Positions 1-11,967 of a stretch of 64,000 bases of DNA are shown one piece after another; position 1 is the first letter of the stretch; each line of letters starts with the position of its first letter. The position numbers and the translations under genes are program-made. The stretch is taken from contig OX235267.1 in assembly GCA_944472135.2 (NCBI GenBank), positions 39,463,312 through 39,527,311 of the forward strand. Reading direction: 5' to 3'. The DNA is from Trichobilharzia regenti. Taxonomy: Eukaryota; Platyhelminthes; Trematoda; Strigeidida; Schistosomatidae. The notes under the pieces are model-generated. The model was not told the DNA's origin. It made no database searches and worked only from the letters and a program-made list of their open reading frames with translations.

Positions 1-72
1 AATAATAAAAATACTAATAATCAAGGGTAACACTAATTATAACATTCATTTGAAAACTCATTGAATTTTTAC

Positions 73-103
<31 letters not shown>
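73..103. repeat. (TA)n microsatellite
   Basis: A run of alternating TA lies immediately before a LINE fragment. Similar tracts recur at 2444-2467, 2707-2752 and 18805-18832. Confidence 0.9.
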
Positions 104-288
104 CGCCACTCTACGGATCATCATTGAAGGACTATACCATCCTGAGAAGGATGTTGAAGGCAGTTAGTAGGACTAGCGGTGTTAAACTCAGTCAGCTCGT
201 CACCACATTAGTGGATAAGCATCTGAATACATGCGAGAAATGGTCTAAAACCATACTCTCCGACCCCCAACACCCCCTCTATTCCTAA
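104..288 (+). pseudogene. CR1/jockey-like LINE fragment, RT C-terminal end
   Basis: The frame reads a short peptide containing LKDYTILRRMLKAVSR and LVDKHLNTCEKW, ending at a stop at 286-288. It closely matches the peptide from 16901-17197 (minus), which carries LKKDYILLRRMLKVVSK and LVDRHLDSYEKW. In LINEs of this type this segment follows the reverse-transcriptase thumb. Only about 60 codons remain, so it is a dead fragment, cut on its left side next to the (TA)n tract. The clade (CR1 or jockey) is inferred from the general pattern and not proven. Confidence 0.6.
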
Positions 289-1230
289 CTCTCTCCTTGT
301 TGTATCTCATCAGGTAGAACCAGAAATCAGTACAAAATAATATATGCTCGTACAACCAAGTATAGGAACTCAACGTTACCATATTTGGCCAGCCCGTGTT
401 CTGAGTGACAGAGACAATGTTAAGCGTGACTTGCTTTGTTGTTAAGAACATAATTTTGGCCCTTGTTATTTCCCCCTTATATTCTCTTATTTGTACTCTG
501 TAGTGAACAACCTTCTTATACATACTTAGCTACATAAAATTATTATCATTGGCTTACTTTTTTTGTACTTTACACTATTTCCTTCTTTTGTATATCTACT
601 GGGTCCGACTATATTATCACTTTGATTATTACAAAACCGTCCTGTCATTAACCATCATGTAATATTAGTTTTGTGGTTGTTCTTTGTTCGGCACTATTTA
701 ACTGACAATCTTGTTTGTAAACGCCACTATCACGATCTTAAAAATGTTATATTATGCAGGACTATTCTTACTACCACAACAAACACTGCATTAGTGCTGA
801 CAATAAAAATAAAAAACCCTGAAATGTTTATTTTATGATTGTTTAGTGTAGTTCAATCAAATTAACTGATCATCTTGGCTATAAACATACTTAAGAACAC
901 CTCATAATTTCTTGTATGATTATAGCTGTTACTGTTCACCACGCATACACATATCATAGCTTCCAGTACCCAAAACTGAAATATATTTTTATTATTGGTG
1001 TTTATCTTTCTTTCTACTTGGTATTTTCATTTGCATTTTTTTGTTATTTCTGTGTTTCTTTTTTGGTTTTTTGTTGTTTTTTAATATTTATTCTTTTGTA
1101 ATATTCCTTTTAAATGTACGATGAAATTAGATGCAATATTGTAGAAATGTGCTGAAAATTCCACACTGTTCCGCAAGTACTCTTTCTGGAATAAAAGCGA
1201 AATTGTTATGTTATGTTAACTAAGCTTATA
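289..1230. other. no gene recognised, AT-rich spacer
   Basis: Low-GC sequence with T-rich patches near 960-1110. Short open frames here lack coding character, and I see no repeat family that I can name. Confidence 0.5.
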
Positions 1231-2443
1231 ATGGCAGTCACCTCTCACTCTGCTTCAACTTCATCGACTTTGAAAAGGCCTTCGATAGCGCAGCTGCGAT
1301 CAAGAGGTGATTTGGGAACTACTTCGCTACTACCAAGGGGTTCCATCGACAATTAAACATCTCATCCAACGGCTAGTTGTACGACAATGGTGCATGCCAA
1401 GTAATCGACAACGGGAAACTTACGGAAGCCTTCGAAGTAAGGACTGGAGTGAGTCAAGGCTGTCTATTATCGCCAATGATTTTCCTGATTGCAGTAGATT
1501 GGATAATGCGACAGACAGTTAGCGGGCAACGCGGAAACAGGCATGAAATATACCCGAACAAGAAACTAGGAGGATCTGGACTTCGCCGATGATATATGTC
1601 TGATTTCCCACAAACTGGAAGATATGCAAGTGAAAAGCAACAAGCTAGCGATAGAAGAAGCATCAACGATAGGACTTCAGGTGGACATGGAGAAGGCGGA
1701 GGTGATGAAGATTGTTGCCCAGCAGCAGCAACAACAACAACAACAGACGAAAATCAGCATAAATGGGAGGACCCTGAGAGAAACAACCTCCTTTACCTAC
1801 ATACCCACCTACCCGCCTACCTACCTACATGGAAAGCATCGTTTCAACTGCAGGCGGACGGAAATGATGACGATATTAAAGCAAGGAACGGGAAAGCAAG
1901 ACAAGCTTTCATTACTCTCAAGTCTGTGTGGAGGTCAACAGCGCTCACCATCAAAAATAACATCCGGATTTTCAACTCCAATGTAAAGTCAGAGCTACTA
2001 TACGGATCAGAGATTTGGCCAGTGCGTCATAAAGAGCACCTCGAACAAACTACAGACCTTCAGTAACAGCTGTCCTCGCTCAATACTCAAGATCAGACGG
2101 CCAGAAAAGATCAGCAACAGTAAGGGATCTCTGGCAATGAGCGAACCAACCCAGCAGGAACCGATTGTGAAACATATATGCAGGAAGAAATGGAGATTGA
2201 TTGAACATACTCTGAGGAAACCATCAAGTGACATCACTAGACAAGCCATTGCTCGGGTGGAACCCGAAAGGGAAGTGGCGAGTTGGACGTCAGTGTGAGG
2301 GTGACTTGGAGGAGGTGATGTGAAGAGGAGATGAAAGCGTGTGAGCAGACTTGGAGCGGGATGAAAAAGTTGGCAGAAAACCGGAGGCAATGGAGGTGCG
2401 CAGCTGAAGCCCTATGTTTCTCTAGAAATTAAAGGATATAATA
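1231..2443 (+). pseudogene. 5'-truncated RTE-type LINE (RT to 3' end)
   Basis: The copy starts inside the reverse transcriptase at the segment equal to FIDFEKAFDSVDRE of the intact element at 41756-44928. It continues through the GCLLSPMIF motif, the FADD catalytic region, the poly-Q tract and the C-terminal region, and ends in the family's 3' end (GAAGCCCTATGTTTCTCTAG, then AAAGGATATAATAA). Several frameshifts break the frame, for example an inserted run near 1280-1300. The stretch equal to the codons before GSIV is enlarged by CTAC repeats at 1797-1833. Truncation at the 5' end is typical of target-primed reverse transcription. It cannot make a functional protein. Confidence 0.9.
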
Positions 2444-2467
2444 AATAATATATATATATATATATAT
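2444..2467. repeat. (TA)n microsatellite at LINE 3' end
   Basis: Alternating TA directly follows the RTE 3' tail, so it may derive from the element's AT-rich tail. Confidence 0.8.
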
Positions 2468-2703
2468 TTCTTTTCCTCTACACTACAAAAGATTATAATA
2501 TTGTAAAATAAAAATATATCATGTCACATTTTCAATTATTACAGTTTATGATTACATACAATTTCTACTAATTCCTTGTTTAAACGTGTCAATGAACATT
2601 TACATTCTCAAGGTCAAACCTATGAGAATATCGATCAGCAGTAGGTAAGTAAGTAAGATTAATCGATTTAAATTTAAATTTTCATGTCATTTGTTACACT
2701 AAT

Positions 2704-2754
<51 letters not shown>

Positions 2755-3349
2755 TATATAATTAATCGGACAGTAAGCATTCTATTTTTGTTTCTCAAAT
2801 ATGCCTAACTTTAGTATAATTTTTATGTTCATATTATAATTATCCTGAGAATTTGAGAAGTTTTTATGATATTGTTAAAAAAAGTATCATTTAAATGTTG
2901 AATTTCGATGTGTTTTTTAAAAAAAAGTTTTATTTGTTTTATCTTATTTTAATTACATACTTAGTGAATAATCTGTTGGATATTTTCTATAATATTGAAA
3001 ACAGAATATTTATCATTCATCAAAATGAATCTATTTGTGAAGTTGTTAATCTTTTATTTTTTTTATTTCAGAGTTTTATACGTTTTAAAGTGGTGAATGA
3101 TTGATGAAAATGTTAAAATAAAAGATGGACTGTGCTATTTGGAATATTCTGGATATATATCGAATATGTATGAGTGGAACATAGATCTTCGGCAGGACAT
3201 ATCTTTTTCCACATGTTTTTTGTAGTCTTCACACAGTCGCATCTAAATCATACTTGGAATAATACTAAAACTTGCAACTTCTTATTCGAGCGCCACTTGA
3301 GGATCACTCTGTCGTGTTTTCCTCAGTTTATAGACATTCCTTCTCCGTG
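2468..3349. other. no gene recognised; contains (TA)n at 2707-2752
   Basis: AT-rich sequence. The only clear structure is a long TA dinucleotide tract at 2707-2752. Open frames at 2895-3104 and 3174-3398 have compositional, not domain, character. Confidence 0.5.
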
Positions 3350-4718
3350 TAATTTTACTGTGATAAGTCATACAGTGTTCTGCAGTTATATTAACTGATG
3401 CGACCACGTTCCGAGCATAATTCTTTATTGCCACTCATAATCATATCAAGGCACTACTCACACACACAACTTTCTTGCTTCATTTATATGCATGAGTAAA
3501 CACTGATGGTTAGACATTTAAATAAAAACCAATAGATATAGCGCATAAGCCAGTCAAATCACTTAATTCGATATTATGCAAACCGAAAGATCCAACAGAA
3601 AAAGGAAACCATTTACAAAATAAATTGCCTGTATGAACTGTAACAGGCATTACGTCGGCTAGAGTGGGCGTCCCCTTCAAAACAGAATCCTAAAACGCAA
3701 AGCAGCCATGAAAAGACAATTATGGAGATCAGTTTGGTGACTGGGATAATGTCGAAATCTTAGACAGAGGAAACACCACCAAAAGTGCAGTCAGGGAATT
3801 CCTAGAAGCCAAGCCTGGTACTCAAACGAATATGCAATTAACAAATGCTGTAATATAGACCATATATACCAACTAATAAAAAGTAAATCATGCGACCAGA
3901 AAGTTTAAAATCCAAGTCAATAGTAAATGACTGATCCATATGTAAAGATGGTTACCGGGAGAAGCAATTATATCACTCATGAAGAAATTTAAATCATTTC
4001 ACTTTATGCTAAATATTGCGCTGAAGATGTTGTCCAGAAGAGGGACAACGAAAGCTCTGCAACTAAACCAACCAACTCAGAGAACACTATTAATTGAAAA
4101 AATCAATATAAGTTAGTGTTCATTCAGAAATAATTTTAGTAATTTAGAGAAAAAATTCAGCAATCACGATGTGTGAATTAACACAAAACCACACAATAGG
4201 GTAGGTGGGTACGAGTCAAAATTCTAAGAAGTAATGTACGTAGGTGAAGAAAGAGAGATTGATTACTGAATTCCGCCTAATTCATCGATTCTACACCCAA
4301 CACAACACATGAAATAGAAATGACTCAACGCAAATACCAGAGATATGGAAGATATTACTACCACCAGTCAAATCATAAGAGGATAATAAATAATCCTAAA
4401 ATTCTATTTCAATTCACGTACATTATAACATCCTAATAAGTTACTTATTTTTACTGTAAAAGACATCTTATTTCCCATATGGTTGTATTTGACTGATAAC
4501 ACTAATATTATTATTACTGAGTGTACTTTATCTTATATTGATTTTATTCAAATGTCTCGTCATCAATTTCACTCATGTTTATAAATGAAGGAAGAAAGGC
4601 GTGTGAGTAATGCCTTGATTTGATTATGAGTGGCAATAATGAATTATGCTCGGAATGTGGTTGCAACAGTAAATATTACTGTACAACAACACTGTGTGAC
4701 AATTTATCAAAATGAAAT
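3350..4718 (+). mobile_element. Penelope-like element remnant with inverted tail cap
   Basis: The outer parts form an inverted repeat of about 165 bp (3350-3515 against 4554-4718), mostly matching and including GATTATGAGTGGCAATAA and CAGTAAATATTACTG. The right copy is in sense orientation and is the 3' tail; the left copy is the cap. The body keeps broken peptide traces typical of PLE GIY-YIG C-termini (a REFLEA motif near 3795, IDHIYQ near 3860). At 4150-4380 it shares a second region with 33840-34070 and 14790-14850 (IGRW-like reading). No frame is open over any length. The PLE assignment rests on these motifs and the shared tail. The body looks composite. Confidence 0.6.
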
Positions 4719-5029
4719 TCTTATCACCATAATGGAGTTGTATTCACTCTATCACATTGCCGAGGTTTTATACGTATACCTTTTTCGTTTGCTTCGGCTT
4801 ATTTTTTTGGTATAACTTATGCTATACGTCAAGGTGTCTGACTGACAGTTTGAACTGAAGGCTGCTGATGATATAAGCGTGCTTATGTCGATTTGGAAAT
4901 ACTTTTTTGTGATTAGGAAGCATTGATTTTCCCACTGGTGTTAAAAGTTTTGATCTAGTTATCAGTGTTAAGAACTCACTATTTCCACACTGATTTCACA
5001 GTGATGAAGGTCATTAGTCATGCTTCTTT
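4719..5029. other. no gene recognised
   Basis: AT-rich spacer between a PLE remnant and an RTE fragment. Confidence 0.5.
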
Positions 5030-5290
5030 TTCAATTCTACGCATGAAATTGTCATCCATTCCAACCTCCTGTATTTGGATCGGTGCTGCTAATTTAGGTA
5101 AGTGAAGAAACTGACCTCATTTCCAGGACTCTCGTGGATGTTCGATGATGTTTCGTTGTAATTCATCGTTTACCTTCATCCCCCTATTTTCCCTGCGTTC
5201 ATCTGAAGTCCTGTGTATTCAGTGCCAGCTTCTTCTACCAGTCTTTTCTTTGTTGCCTTTTCAACTTTCGAGTATTTGTGACACTGGAGA
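5030..5290 (-). pseudogene. RTE-type LINE fragment (region after FADD)
   Basis: On the minus strand this reads a patchy match to the part of the RTE protein after the catalytic FADD box: a KKRLVEEAGTEYTGLQMN segment corresponds to the KLAEEASKIGLHVN segment of the intact element. The wording differs enough to indicate a distinct RTE subfamily, also represented at 12394-12720, 22100-22485 and 52040-52990. No open frame remains. Confidence 0.55.
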
Positions 5291-5384
5291 TATATAATTC
5301 ATGAAATTCAGTTCTTCTAGAGTCCTTAAGTCATATTAATATATGTGTAAATTTTGGGGACTGTGGTAGTAAGTAATTCCATAT

Positions 5385-6937
5385 TAGTTTGTTAATTAGA
5401 TGTACCACACAGTGAAACAGTATTAGTTACTGGATGATACAGTTTCGAACAAAGTCTAATGTTCATAATCATTTCATCAATTATAATTACACGACTTCGA
5501 AACTTGAGTTTTATGACTTTCTTTGTTCTCTCCTATTTGTCTTCGTAGGGTTAATGGAATTTTCCAGATGTCTGGGTGGATAGGTGTTGAATCATTCCTA
5601 TTACATGTATTTGCTGTTGATTCGATAAACAAAGCTTCAGTTATCAATCTCTCCCTCCCTCCACCCCCGTGACTTTAGATTTTAAAACTGTCATCCTAGT
5701 CCATCCCATCCTATTGTATGGTTGTTTACAATTGTATGTAGGACTTACGATTTCTTTACTTGTTCGGGTCAACCAATCTACATTTCACTCGGTTTTTACG
5801 TTTGATTAGTCTGAATGCCCCTGTTCTACTAGTTTGACCTACATATTTGACCTGACAATCATCGCAGTCAAGGTATTAGATAAACTAAATTGTTTTGTTT
5901 TAAAGGCTCCACTGGCAGGATCCTTTAACCGACAAAGCATGTTTCTAATTAAGTTGGTGGGCAGCTCGAATGCCAATTTTATTCCTGTCTTGATAAGAAT
6001 TCTGCGTAAGGTGGTTTCCGAGGTTCCTTCCTTGTATGGAATTACTGTTGATGATTTAGATTCCTTATTGTTGGTGTTGTCTTGCGCATATTTCACATGC
6101 AAGCAGTCATTAATATTATTATTATCACTATCACTACTAACATTATTTATTTTATTTTTACATTTCCTTACATATTTCCGGACATATTTATCAGGGTGAT
6201 TATTAAGTTTCAAAGCTTCTCCTATATGTGTATCACTTCCTGTCTTAGATTTTCCTTGGTACTAATTCGTTGTTGGGCTCTGTCACTGAAACATTCCACC
6301 AATCCTATTTTTACTGACATAGGATAGGATGATTGGAAGTTAAAATATCTGTTTGAATGTGTGCGTTTCCTTTAAACACTAGTGTTGAATTTCCAATCTT
6401 CTTTCCTTTATACGTTGCAATCTAACATTGGAAGCTCCTCCGCTTCCTGACATTCCAACTCATAAGTAAAGCGAATTGCATCTACCTTCGAGTTGATGTC
6501 TTCGAAATATCTATCTATATATTATGTTCTAAGTACAGTGAATGTGTCATCTACATACCTCCACCATACTTTTGGGGTGGGGGTGAACACTTTAATCGCT
6601 ATGCTTTCCCACCTATCCATGAATATATCTGCTACAACCGGGGATATTGGTGATTCCATGGGAACTCCGTCAGTTTGTTTGTATATTTTCCTTTGGAATT
6701 TAAATACTATGGAAGTCAGGCATACTTGTACTTCCAGCATCATGTCCTCAAGTGGCACTTTTGTCCTAAGTTTGAGTTCTTGGTCAGAAATGAGTTCGTT
6801 TCTGACTCCCTCTATAGTCATATTTATTACAACTGATATGATTACGAACAATAAATTTAGTTCGAAACTTTGTCATCCAGTAAATAATACTGTTGTACTC
6901 ACTGTGTGAAACATCTAATAAGCAAACTAATATGGAA
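5385..6937 (-). mobile_element. Penelope-like element, 5'-truncated, inverted tail cap
   Basis: Read on the minus strand, from high to low coordinates: an inverted copy of the tail (6838-6937), the reverse-transcriptase palm (6522-6851, with GVPMESPISPVVADIFMD and the catalytic RYVDDTF), a thumb region, an Asn-rich linker, an SLYGITVD-complement region near 6000-6050, and a GIY-YIG remnant near 5780-5900 (VKYVGQTSRTG). The true tail follows (5385-5480 and inward). The frame is broken several times between RT and GIY-YIG. The RT begins just after motif A, so the N-terminal half is missing. PLE reverse transcriptases with a C-terminal GIY-YIG nuclease are an established class. This copy is inactive. 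Confidence 0.85.
6522..6851 (-). pseudogene. PLE reverse transcriptase fragment (YVDD)
   Basis: A 109-codon open frame carries the PLE-style motif B (MESPISPVVADIFMDRWE) and motif C (WWRYVDDTF), followed by a stop where homologous copies continue. YVDD is the metal-binding catalytic box. The protein lacks motif A, the fingers and the GIY-YIG domain in frame. The first about 15 codons come from the inverted tail cap and are not native coding sequence. Near-identical readings occur at 15220-15408 (minus) and, frameshifted, at 62340-62520 (plus). Confidence 0.85.
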
Positions 6938-7345
6938 ATTCTAGAGTCCTTTCGTTGCTATATAATGCACGCCCGTCTTGTCCCTTCTGACCACACATAG
7001 AAAGGTATTCAGTGTAGACTGCTAATGACCTCCGCATGAAACGAGTAAAACAACTTTCCTGGGTTTAGATCACCTCGATGTGATTGGCTAGCAAGCACTA
7101 CTGATTTCTAAGAGGGGTATGAAAAACTACTACTTTTCCGGATAAATTAGTAGTATATACTGATATTCACTTTTGTCTACCTTCTTTATTACCCATTAAT
7201 GGTATCAAGCAGATCACACACACACTCATACAAAATTTAATTTCTAAAGCAAACGGTAGTGAAAATTTCACCACTGAAATTGTGTACATTTCAAATGGTT
7301 AATTAATTATCAAATTATGAATTATTATTATTATTGTTATTTACA
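6938..7345. other. no gene recognised
   Basis: Spacer between two PLE copies of different lineages. A short (ATT)n tract at 7321-7338 precedes the next one. Confidence 0.5.
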
Positions 7346-8340
7346 GACAACTAGATGGGATCGCAATGGGATGGATCTCCATTTAGCTCATTGCTAGCAG
7401 ACTGTTTCATAGCAAACCTTTAGAATTGCCCACTCAAATCAACTATTGATAATTTCCAATTGTATACTAGATATCTGGATAACATCTTTATGATGTGTGA
7501 TTGTCTTCACGATCGTAATCAGTTACTACAAGTATTTATCAACTGCCATTTAGCCACAAAGTTTACTCTTAAAATTGAAAACGCATCTAAAATTGCTTCT
7601 CTTGATGTTGAACTTACAAGAAGAGCTGATGGAACTTTAGGCTTCATTCATAGTAAACTCATAATGGAACGGACAATTGACAAGCTTCTACAGCTGACTA
7701 AATATCTTGCTATTCATCTCCGACATATTCGTACTTCCGATACCACGAAAGAAGAACTACGATTCTTGAAAGAAATCTTTATTAAAAAGACAGATATCCA
7801 CCAAGATTCAAAGATGAAAACATCAAACAGGAAATCCAAAAACAAGAGATGCCATTCTTGCCAAAAAAAGTACTTTATAGGAACCTCGACTTCACAGGTG
7901 ACCTACTTAGTGATGTCCTTAAGTGGAGAATTTCCACTTCTTTAAGAAAAAACTGTCTTCACAGAAACACTAAGAGTAGTGTTCTCCGGTCGCCCACAGA
8001 TCTACAGAAGCCCAAAGGACAAGATCCCGCACCTGACCACTTCTATGTGCATATATCAGTTCACCTGTTGCTTTTGAGCCAGCCACATTAATCCTTCGAC
8101 GCGTATCCTGTTCAAAAGTGTTCAAGAACACCAGCCCATATAGCTACAAGAAAGTAATAGTGACTATAAAGTTTGCGATAATCGAATATTTCGTCAACAC
8201 TGGTCATTCCATCTCAACAAACTTTCCATTGAAAGTGATCCACAAAGTGAAGAACAGCCTACCAAATGCAATCCCCTTTCGTCTACTCTGCGCATTGCTG
8301 AAGCCTTAGCCATTCAGTTGAAAAAAACAAAGTTATGTAC
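7346..8340 (+). pseudogene. Second-lineage PLE: RT palm to GIY-YIG
   Basis: The region opens with a broken motif B (LDGIAMG near 7350). It continues in an open 161-codon frame (7460-7945) with YTRYLDNIFMMC, where the catalytic box reads LDNI instead of the usual VDDI, then an IASLDVELTRRADGTLGF strand typical of PLE thumbs. After frameshifts the reading continues with a STSMCIYQFTCC segment near 8050 and an IGRSTRILF-like segment, the hallmark of a GIY-YIG nuclease (8049-8160), then a conserved SILEHLVxTGH-like stretch near 8180. The catalytic Asp to Asn change and the frameshifts show a dead copy. It belongs to a lineage different from the YVDD copies at 5385-6937. Confidence 0.8.
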
Positions 8341-8779
8341 ACAAAGGAAAATCATCCAACCAACCACTTCAAATATCATGTTGACAAACGTTTTGACTGC
8401 TACTGACTTAATGTCTATGTGCTTGCTTGCTTTTTCTAACTCCTTATAACATTTGTATTCTTTAGAACTCTTACATAACTCCATATTTTCCTTTGTTTCT
8501 ATGTGCATCGTAATCACAACTCACTCATTAAACCATTCAATATATTATGCAACTGTATCACGCTTATTAGACTTCTCTTACATATTGATTATGACTACTA
8601 AATGTTTTTTTAAAACACATCACCACTACTATCTTACCAATCTTTACCTCCCTACCTCCCACCCTGGTTACATTTTGATTATTCATTACAGTTTTGAAAT
8701 ATCTTGGAAACATGTCTTCGAAACCCTAATTTATTTTGTGTTTATCGGACAAGCCTAGTGTACAAACATACACATTATT
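8341..8779. other. no gene recognised
   Basis: AT-rich spacer. Nothing clearly matches the element families in the window. Confidence 0.4.
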
Positions 8780-9680
8780 AATTTTATTATTATTCGGTTC
8801 TCTGCTAGAGTATTCACCGGGCTACAATTCTGCATACACGCCTTCATCTCCTCTTTACATCACCTCTTCCAAGACACCCTTGCACTGACGACCAACTGGC
8901 CACTTCCCCTTAAAGTTCCGTTCTAGCGATGGCTTGTCTAGTGATCTTAGTTGATGGATACCTAAGAGAATGGCCAGCCAATCCATCTCCATTTCTTCCC
9001 GCTTACTCGTTGCACAATTGGTTCCTGGTTGGTTTTCTCATTGCCAGTGATCCCTATCGCTGATCTTTTCCCGCCGGCCATTTGATTTTAGTAGTTCTGA
9101 GCGAAGGCAGCTGTTAAAGAATGTCCATAGTTTGTTTGAAGTGCTCCTTATGACGCACTGGCCAAGTCTCTGATCCGTATAGTGAGTAGCTATGACTTCA
9201 TATTGGAGTTGAAAATCCGGATCCTATTTTTCATGCTGAGTAATGTTGACCTCCACACAGACTTGAGAGTAATGAAAACTTGTCTTGCTTTCGCTGTCTT
9301 TGCTGCTTTGATATCCTGGTCAGTTCCGTCCGCCTGTAGTTGAAACAATGCTTCCTAGGTAGGTAGGTAGGTAAGGGAGGTTGTTTCTTTCAGGTTCCTC
9401 ACATGTATGCTGGCTGATTGTTGTCTGTTGTTGTTGGCCAGTAATCTTCATCATCTCTATCTTCTTTATGTCCACCTGAAGTTCTATCTTTTTTGGATGC
9501 TTCTTCCATCGTTAACTTGTTGCTTTTCACTTGCATATCTTCCAGTTTTTGAGAAATCAGACATATATCATCGGTGAAGTCTAGATGCTCCAATTTGTTT
9601 TTTTTTGTGAGTCCATTTTATCCCTTTTTCCTCGCTCTTCACCGCTGTCTGTCGCACTGTCCAATCTACTGCAATCAGGA
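8780..9680 (-). pseudogene. 5'-truncated RTE-type LINE
   Basis: Minus-strand copy from the 3' end (8785, TTATTATTATT side) back to the DWI motif before FADD (9670). It keeps the complement of SGSETW, the KLEDMQVKSNKL stretch and the FADD region with several frame breaks. The segment before GSIV is expanded as GTAG repeats at 9355-9375, the same place where the copy at 1231-2443 carries CTAC repeats. Confidence 0.85.
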
Positions 9681-9959
9681 ATAAATAAGTATACATATAC
9701 ACAAAAATAATCATATATAAATGCTATTGTACAGCCAATAGAATGAATTCACCGCCGAAAAGAATCTCTTAACTGATCTTCTTTTTTTGTTTTCATAGTC
9801 AATTTAGTTGTATTGTCGAATTTCTGTGGTACATCATTCCTTTACATGTGAAGTGAGGTCACGTTTCATGAAACTCCTGTTAATTTAACTTAATTATTAT
9901 TATTACTATCGTGAATTAACCTTTTCCCTGACTACTGATTACATAGTAACAGGTATTAG

Positions 9960-10320
9960 GAGATTCCAACTTTTGATTGGACACTAGTCAGTAACCAGTG
10001 TAATGTGTCTAGTCCTATCTTTGGTGGTGACTGAATTCTGTCAGTCAAGCTTGCAGTGTGGCTACCATGCCACTAGGTGGCTCATCATCACGGAGCGCTG
10101 TGAATTGTTGGTCTTAGATGGTTGGAGAAAATCGGCCCTATCTAACCTAGGTTCTGTGTTAGTCGGCACTCACTTGTCAGCAAGGCGTATCTGAAACAAG
10201 CTTGAAGGAACACATGTCTTTTCTGAGATTCGTACCCGCGCCATCCAATGCGGCAGGCAGTCAGAGACGTTACCGCTGAGCTATTCGGGCTTCTGATTGA
10301 TCTTCTGTAGGACTGTAGTG
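9960..10320 (-). mobile_element. tRNA-derived SINE, family D
   Basis: On the minus strand a tRNA-like head lies at about 10220-10300, with an A-box-like TAGCTCAGYGGTAA and a B-box-like GGTACGAATCTC. The body is shared with 22885-23330 and 23334-23512, including the CTAGTCCTATCTTTGG motif. The flanks 9967-9990 and 10328-10352 are near-direct repeats (GATTGGACA, AGTAACYAG), suggesting a unit cut from a tandem or dimeric arrangement. Confidence 0.6.
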
Positions 10321-10365
10321 AATATTTCTGATTGGACAATAGTGAGTAACTAGCATCCTTCAGAA

Positions 10366-10975
10366 TAAGCTATACTTGTTTTGTTATTTTCCGACAACTA
10401 CAGCAGAGCTGCAACTCAATGAAGTTGAACAAATCTCATTGAGACGTAGAATCCACCTACTTGACGGTAAAAAAACAACCTCATCTTACATGGTTAACTA
10501 TTTAACTGAAAAATAAATCAAAGATTTTGTGAGATACGCTGCGTTCACACATGTCGTAAGCTTTGTAAGCATGACTGTGGGTAATCCTACTGTCGGCTTA
10601 TTTCAGTCATGCATTGTTCAAAATATCGTTTTGATCGTGAGTAACAGTCAATGACTACTTACTTGGTTGTTGTATCGATGAGCACAGGCATGATAACAGA
10701 TATTTTATTTTTACCTAAAATATTTGTCTCATGAAACTATTTTGCAACAGTGATGAAATGTTATCATTTCTTTCGGGGTTTTTTCAGTGTTCTGTTCGCT
10801 AAGTTAGACAGAGAGAGAGTAAATGAAGAAGTGAAATCGCATTTATCTGCATGGTTAACGACTGATAACTCCTAGGCATCTCAGATTTCATTCCTACCAT
10901 GACGTCCCAGAATGCTCGTTATATATGAAAACATTGAAAGTCCCTTGTAATTTGGCACTGATTATCTAAAATATC
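10366..10975. other. no gene recognised
   Basis: Unassigned AT-rich spacer between two SINEs. Confidence 0.5.
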
Positions 10976-11216
10976 AGTTGCGTCGGTGGCACAGCGATTA
11001 GGACGCTCGCCGACCATGCATATGGTCCGGAATTCGATGCCCGGCCACAGACGCACCCCTCCCTTAACTCGCTTAACCAGAAATAATGCTGGTAAAGAGA
11101 AAAGGTTGGGCATGTGGTCAGCAATCCCATCCTGTAAAAAATGAACACTGCTACAGAAACTTCAAACCACTAGCTTGAAGCCCTATGTTCTACTGGGGAA
11201 CATGAAGGAAAAAAAT
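10976..11216 (+). mobile_element. Chimeric SINE: tRNA head, RTE-derived body and 3' end
   Basis: The 5' part (10979-11060) is a tRNA-like head with TGGCACAGCGATTAGGAC (A box) and GGAATTCGATGCCC (B box), the same head as the SINEs at 12192, 23919, 45690 and 55347. The rest differs: 11110-11165 resembles the 5' leader of the RTE at 41756-44928 (shared CCTGTA and GCTACAGAAACTTCA), and 11177-11216 equals the RTE 3' end (GAAGCCCTATGTTCTACT). A tRNA promoter joined to LINE ends is the standard design of a SINE mobilised by its partner LINE; here that would be RTE. Inference: an RTE-dependent SINE. Confidence 0.7.
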
Positions 11217-11785
11217 TCAGTTGCAGTTACTGTATGTAATGAACTTTCAATGATTCACCCTTCTGAGGTAAGAGAACATCTTTGACAGGTTACTCAAATT
11301 AAATTGCTCGTCACTTTCAAAAACATAACTCCTATAGGAAATGAAAATTTAGACAAAATAATGAGTAAATAAACATTTCAACATATATTTCGTTCTTTGA
11401 GAAGGATGTTGAAGAATACCAATCATTTCACTTTAATATAATACGATAAACATAAATGCGGAACAGAACTGAGAAAATACGCGCTTGACGAAAATCAAAT
11501 AAACGGTAAAACGAATGACTACAACATATTATATTTTACAAAACGTTCGGCTCACAGTTGGATACAGACTACATCACTTGACTACGTCAACAGAGTATAC
11601 AATAGCTGTCAATCCGTAACTTAAGTGGCAGTACACAAAAGACGAGATGGAAATTCCGTATATTGGCACAATCAAAAATATAATTCAAAAAATCACTAAA
11701 GATATATCAATTAATTTCTAATCGTGGTCAGTACAAATATTCGGCGTTATTTTACGTACGTTAATTTTGATGAACTTTTGGTCTC
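11217..11785. other. no gene recognised
   Basis: AT-rich spacer without recognisable elements. Confidence 0.4.
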
Positions 11786-11962
11786 ACTGTCTGAATGGTC
11801 TGCGAGCTCGCCTAGTAACCGGAACGTCCTGGCTTCGAACCCTGGTGGTGGGTGTTCACTGATATCGTGTCCGAGACTAGGATGAAACAACCGTCAAGTA
11901 CTGCATATGCTGGTTTTTCCAATGGTCCTTTAACCGATGTCAGTTCATGATGAAATCTTGAA
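11786..11962 (+). mobile_element. tRNA-headed hammerhead SINE, family B (decayed)
   Basis: A tRNA-like head (GAATGGTCTGCGAGCTCG, then GGCTTCGAACCC) is followed by a decayed hammerhead segment near 11850-11910 and the family tail with GTCAGTTCATGATGAAATC. The ribozyme core is too mutated to be active. Confidence 0.7.
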
Positions 11963-11967
11963 AGATC

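Noticed and set aside
245..523. 92-codon minus-strand open frame
   Set aside because: No recognised domain, in AT-rich sequence next to a LINE fragment; consistent with a chance frame.
2707..2752. CRISPR-like or satellite array
   Set aside because: Simple TA dinucleotide repeat only; no spaced repeats in the window.
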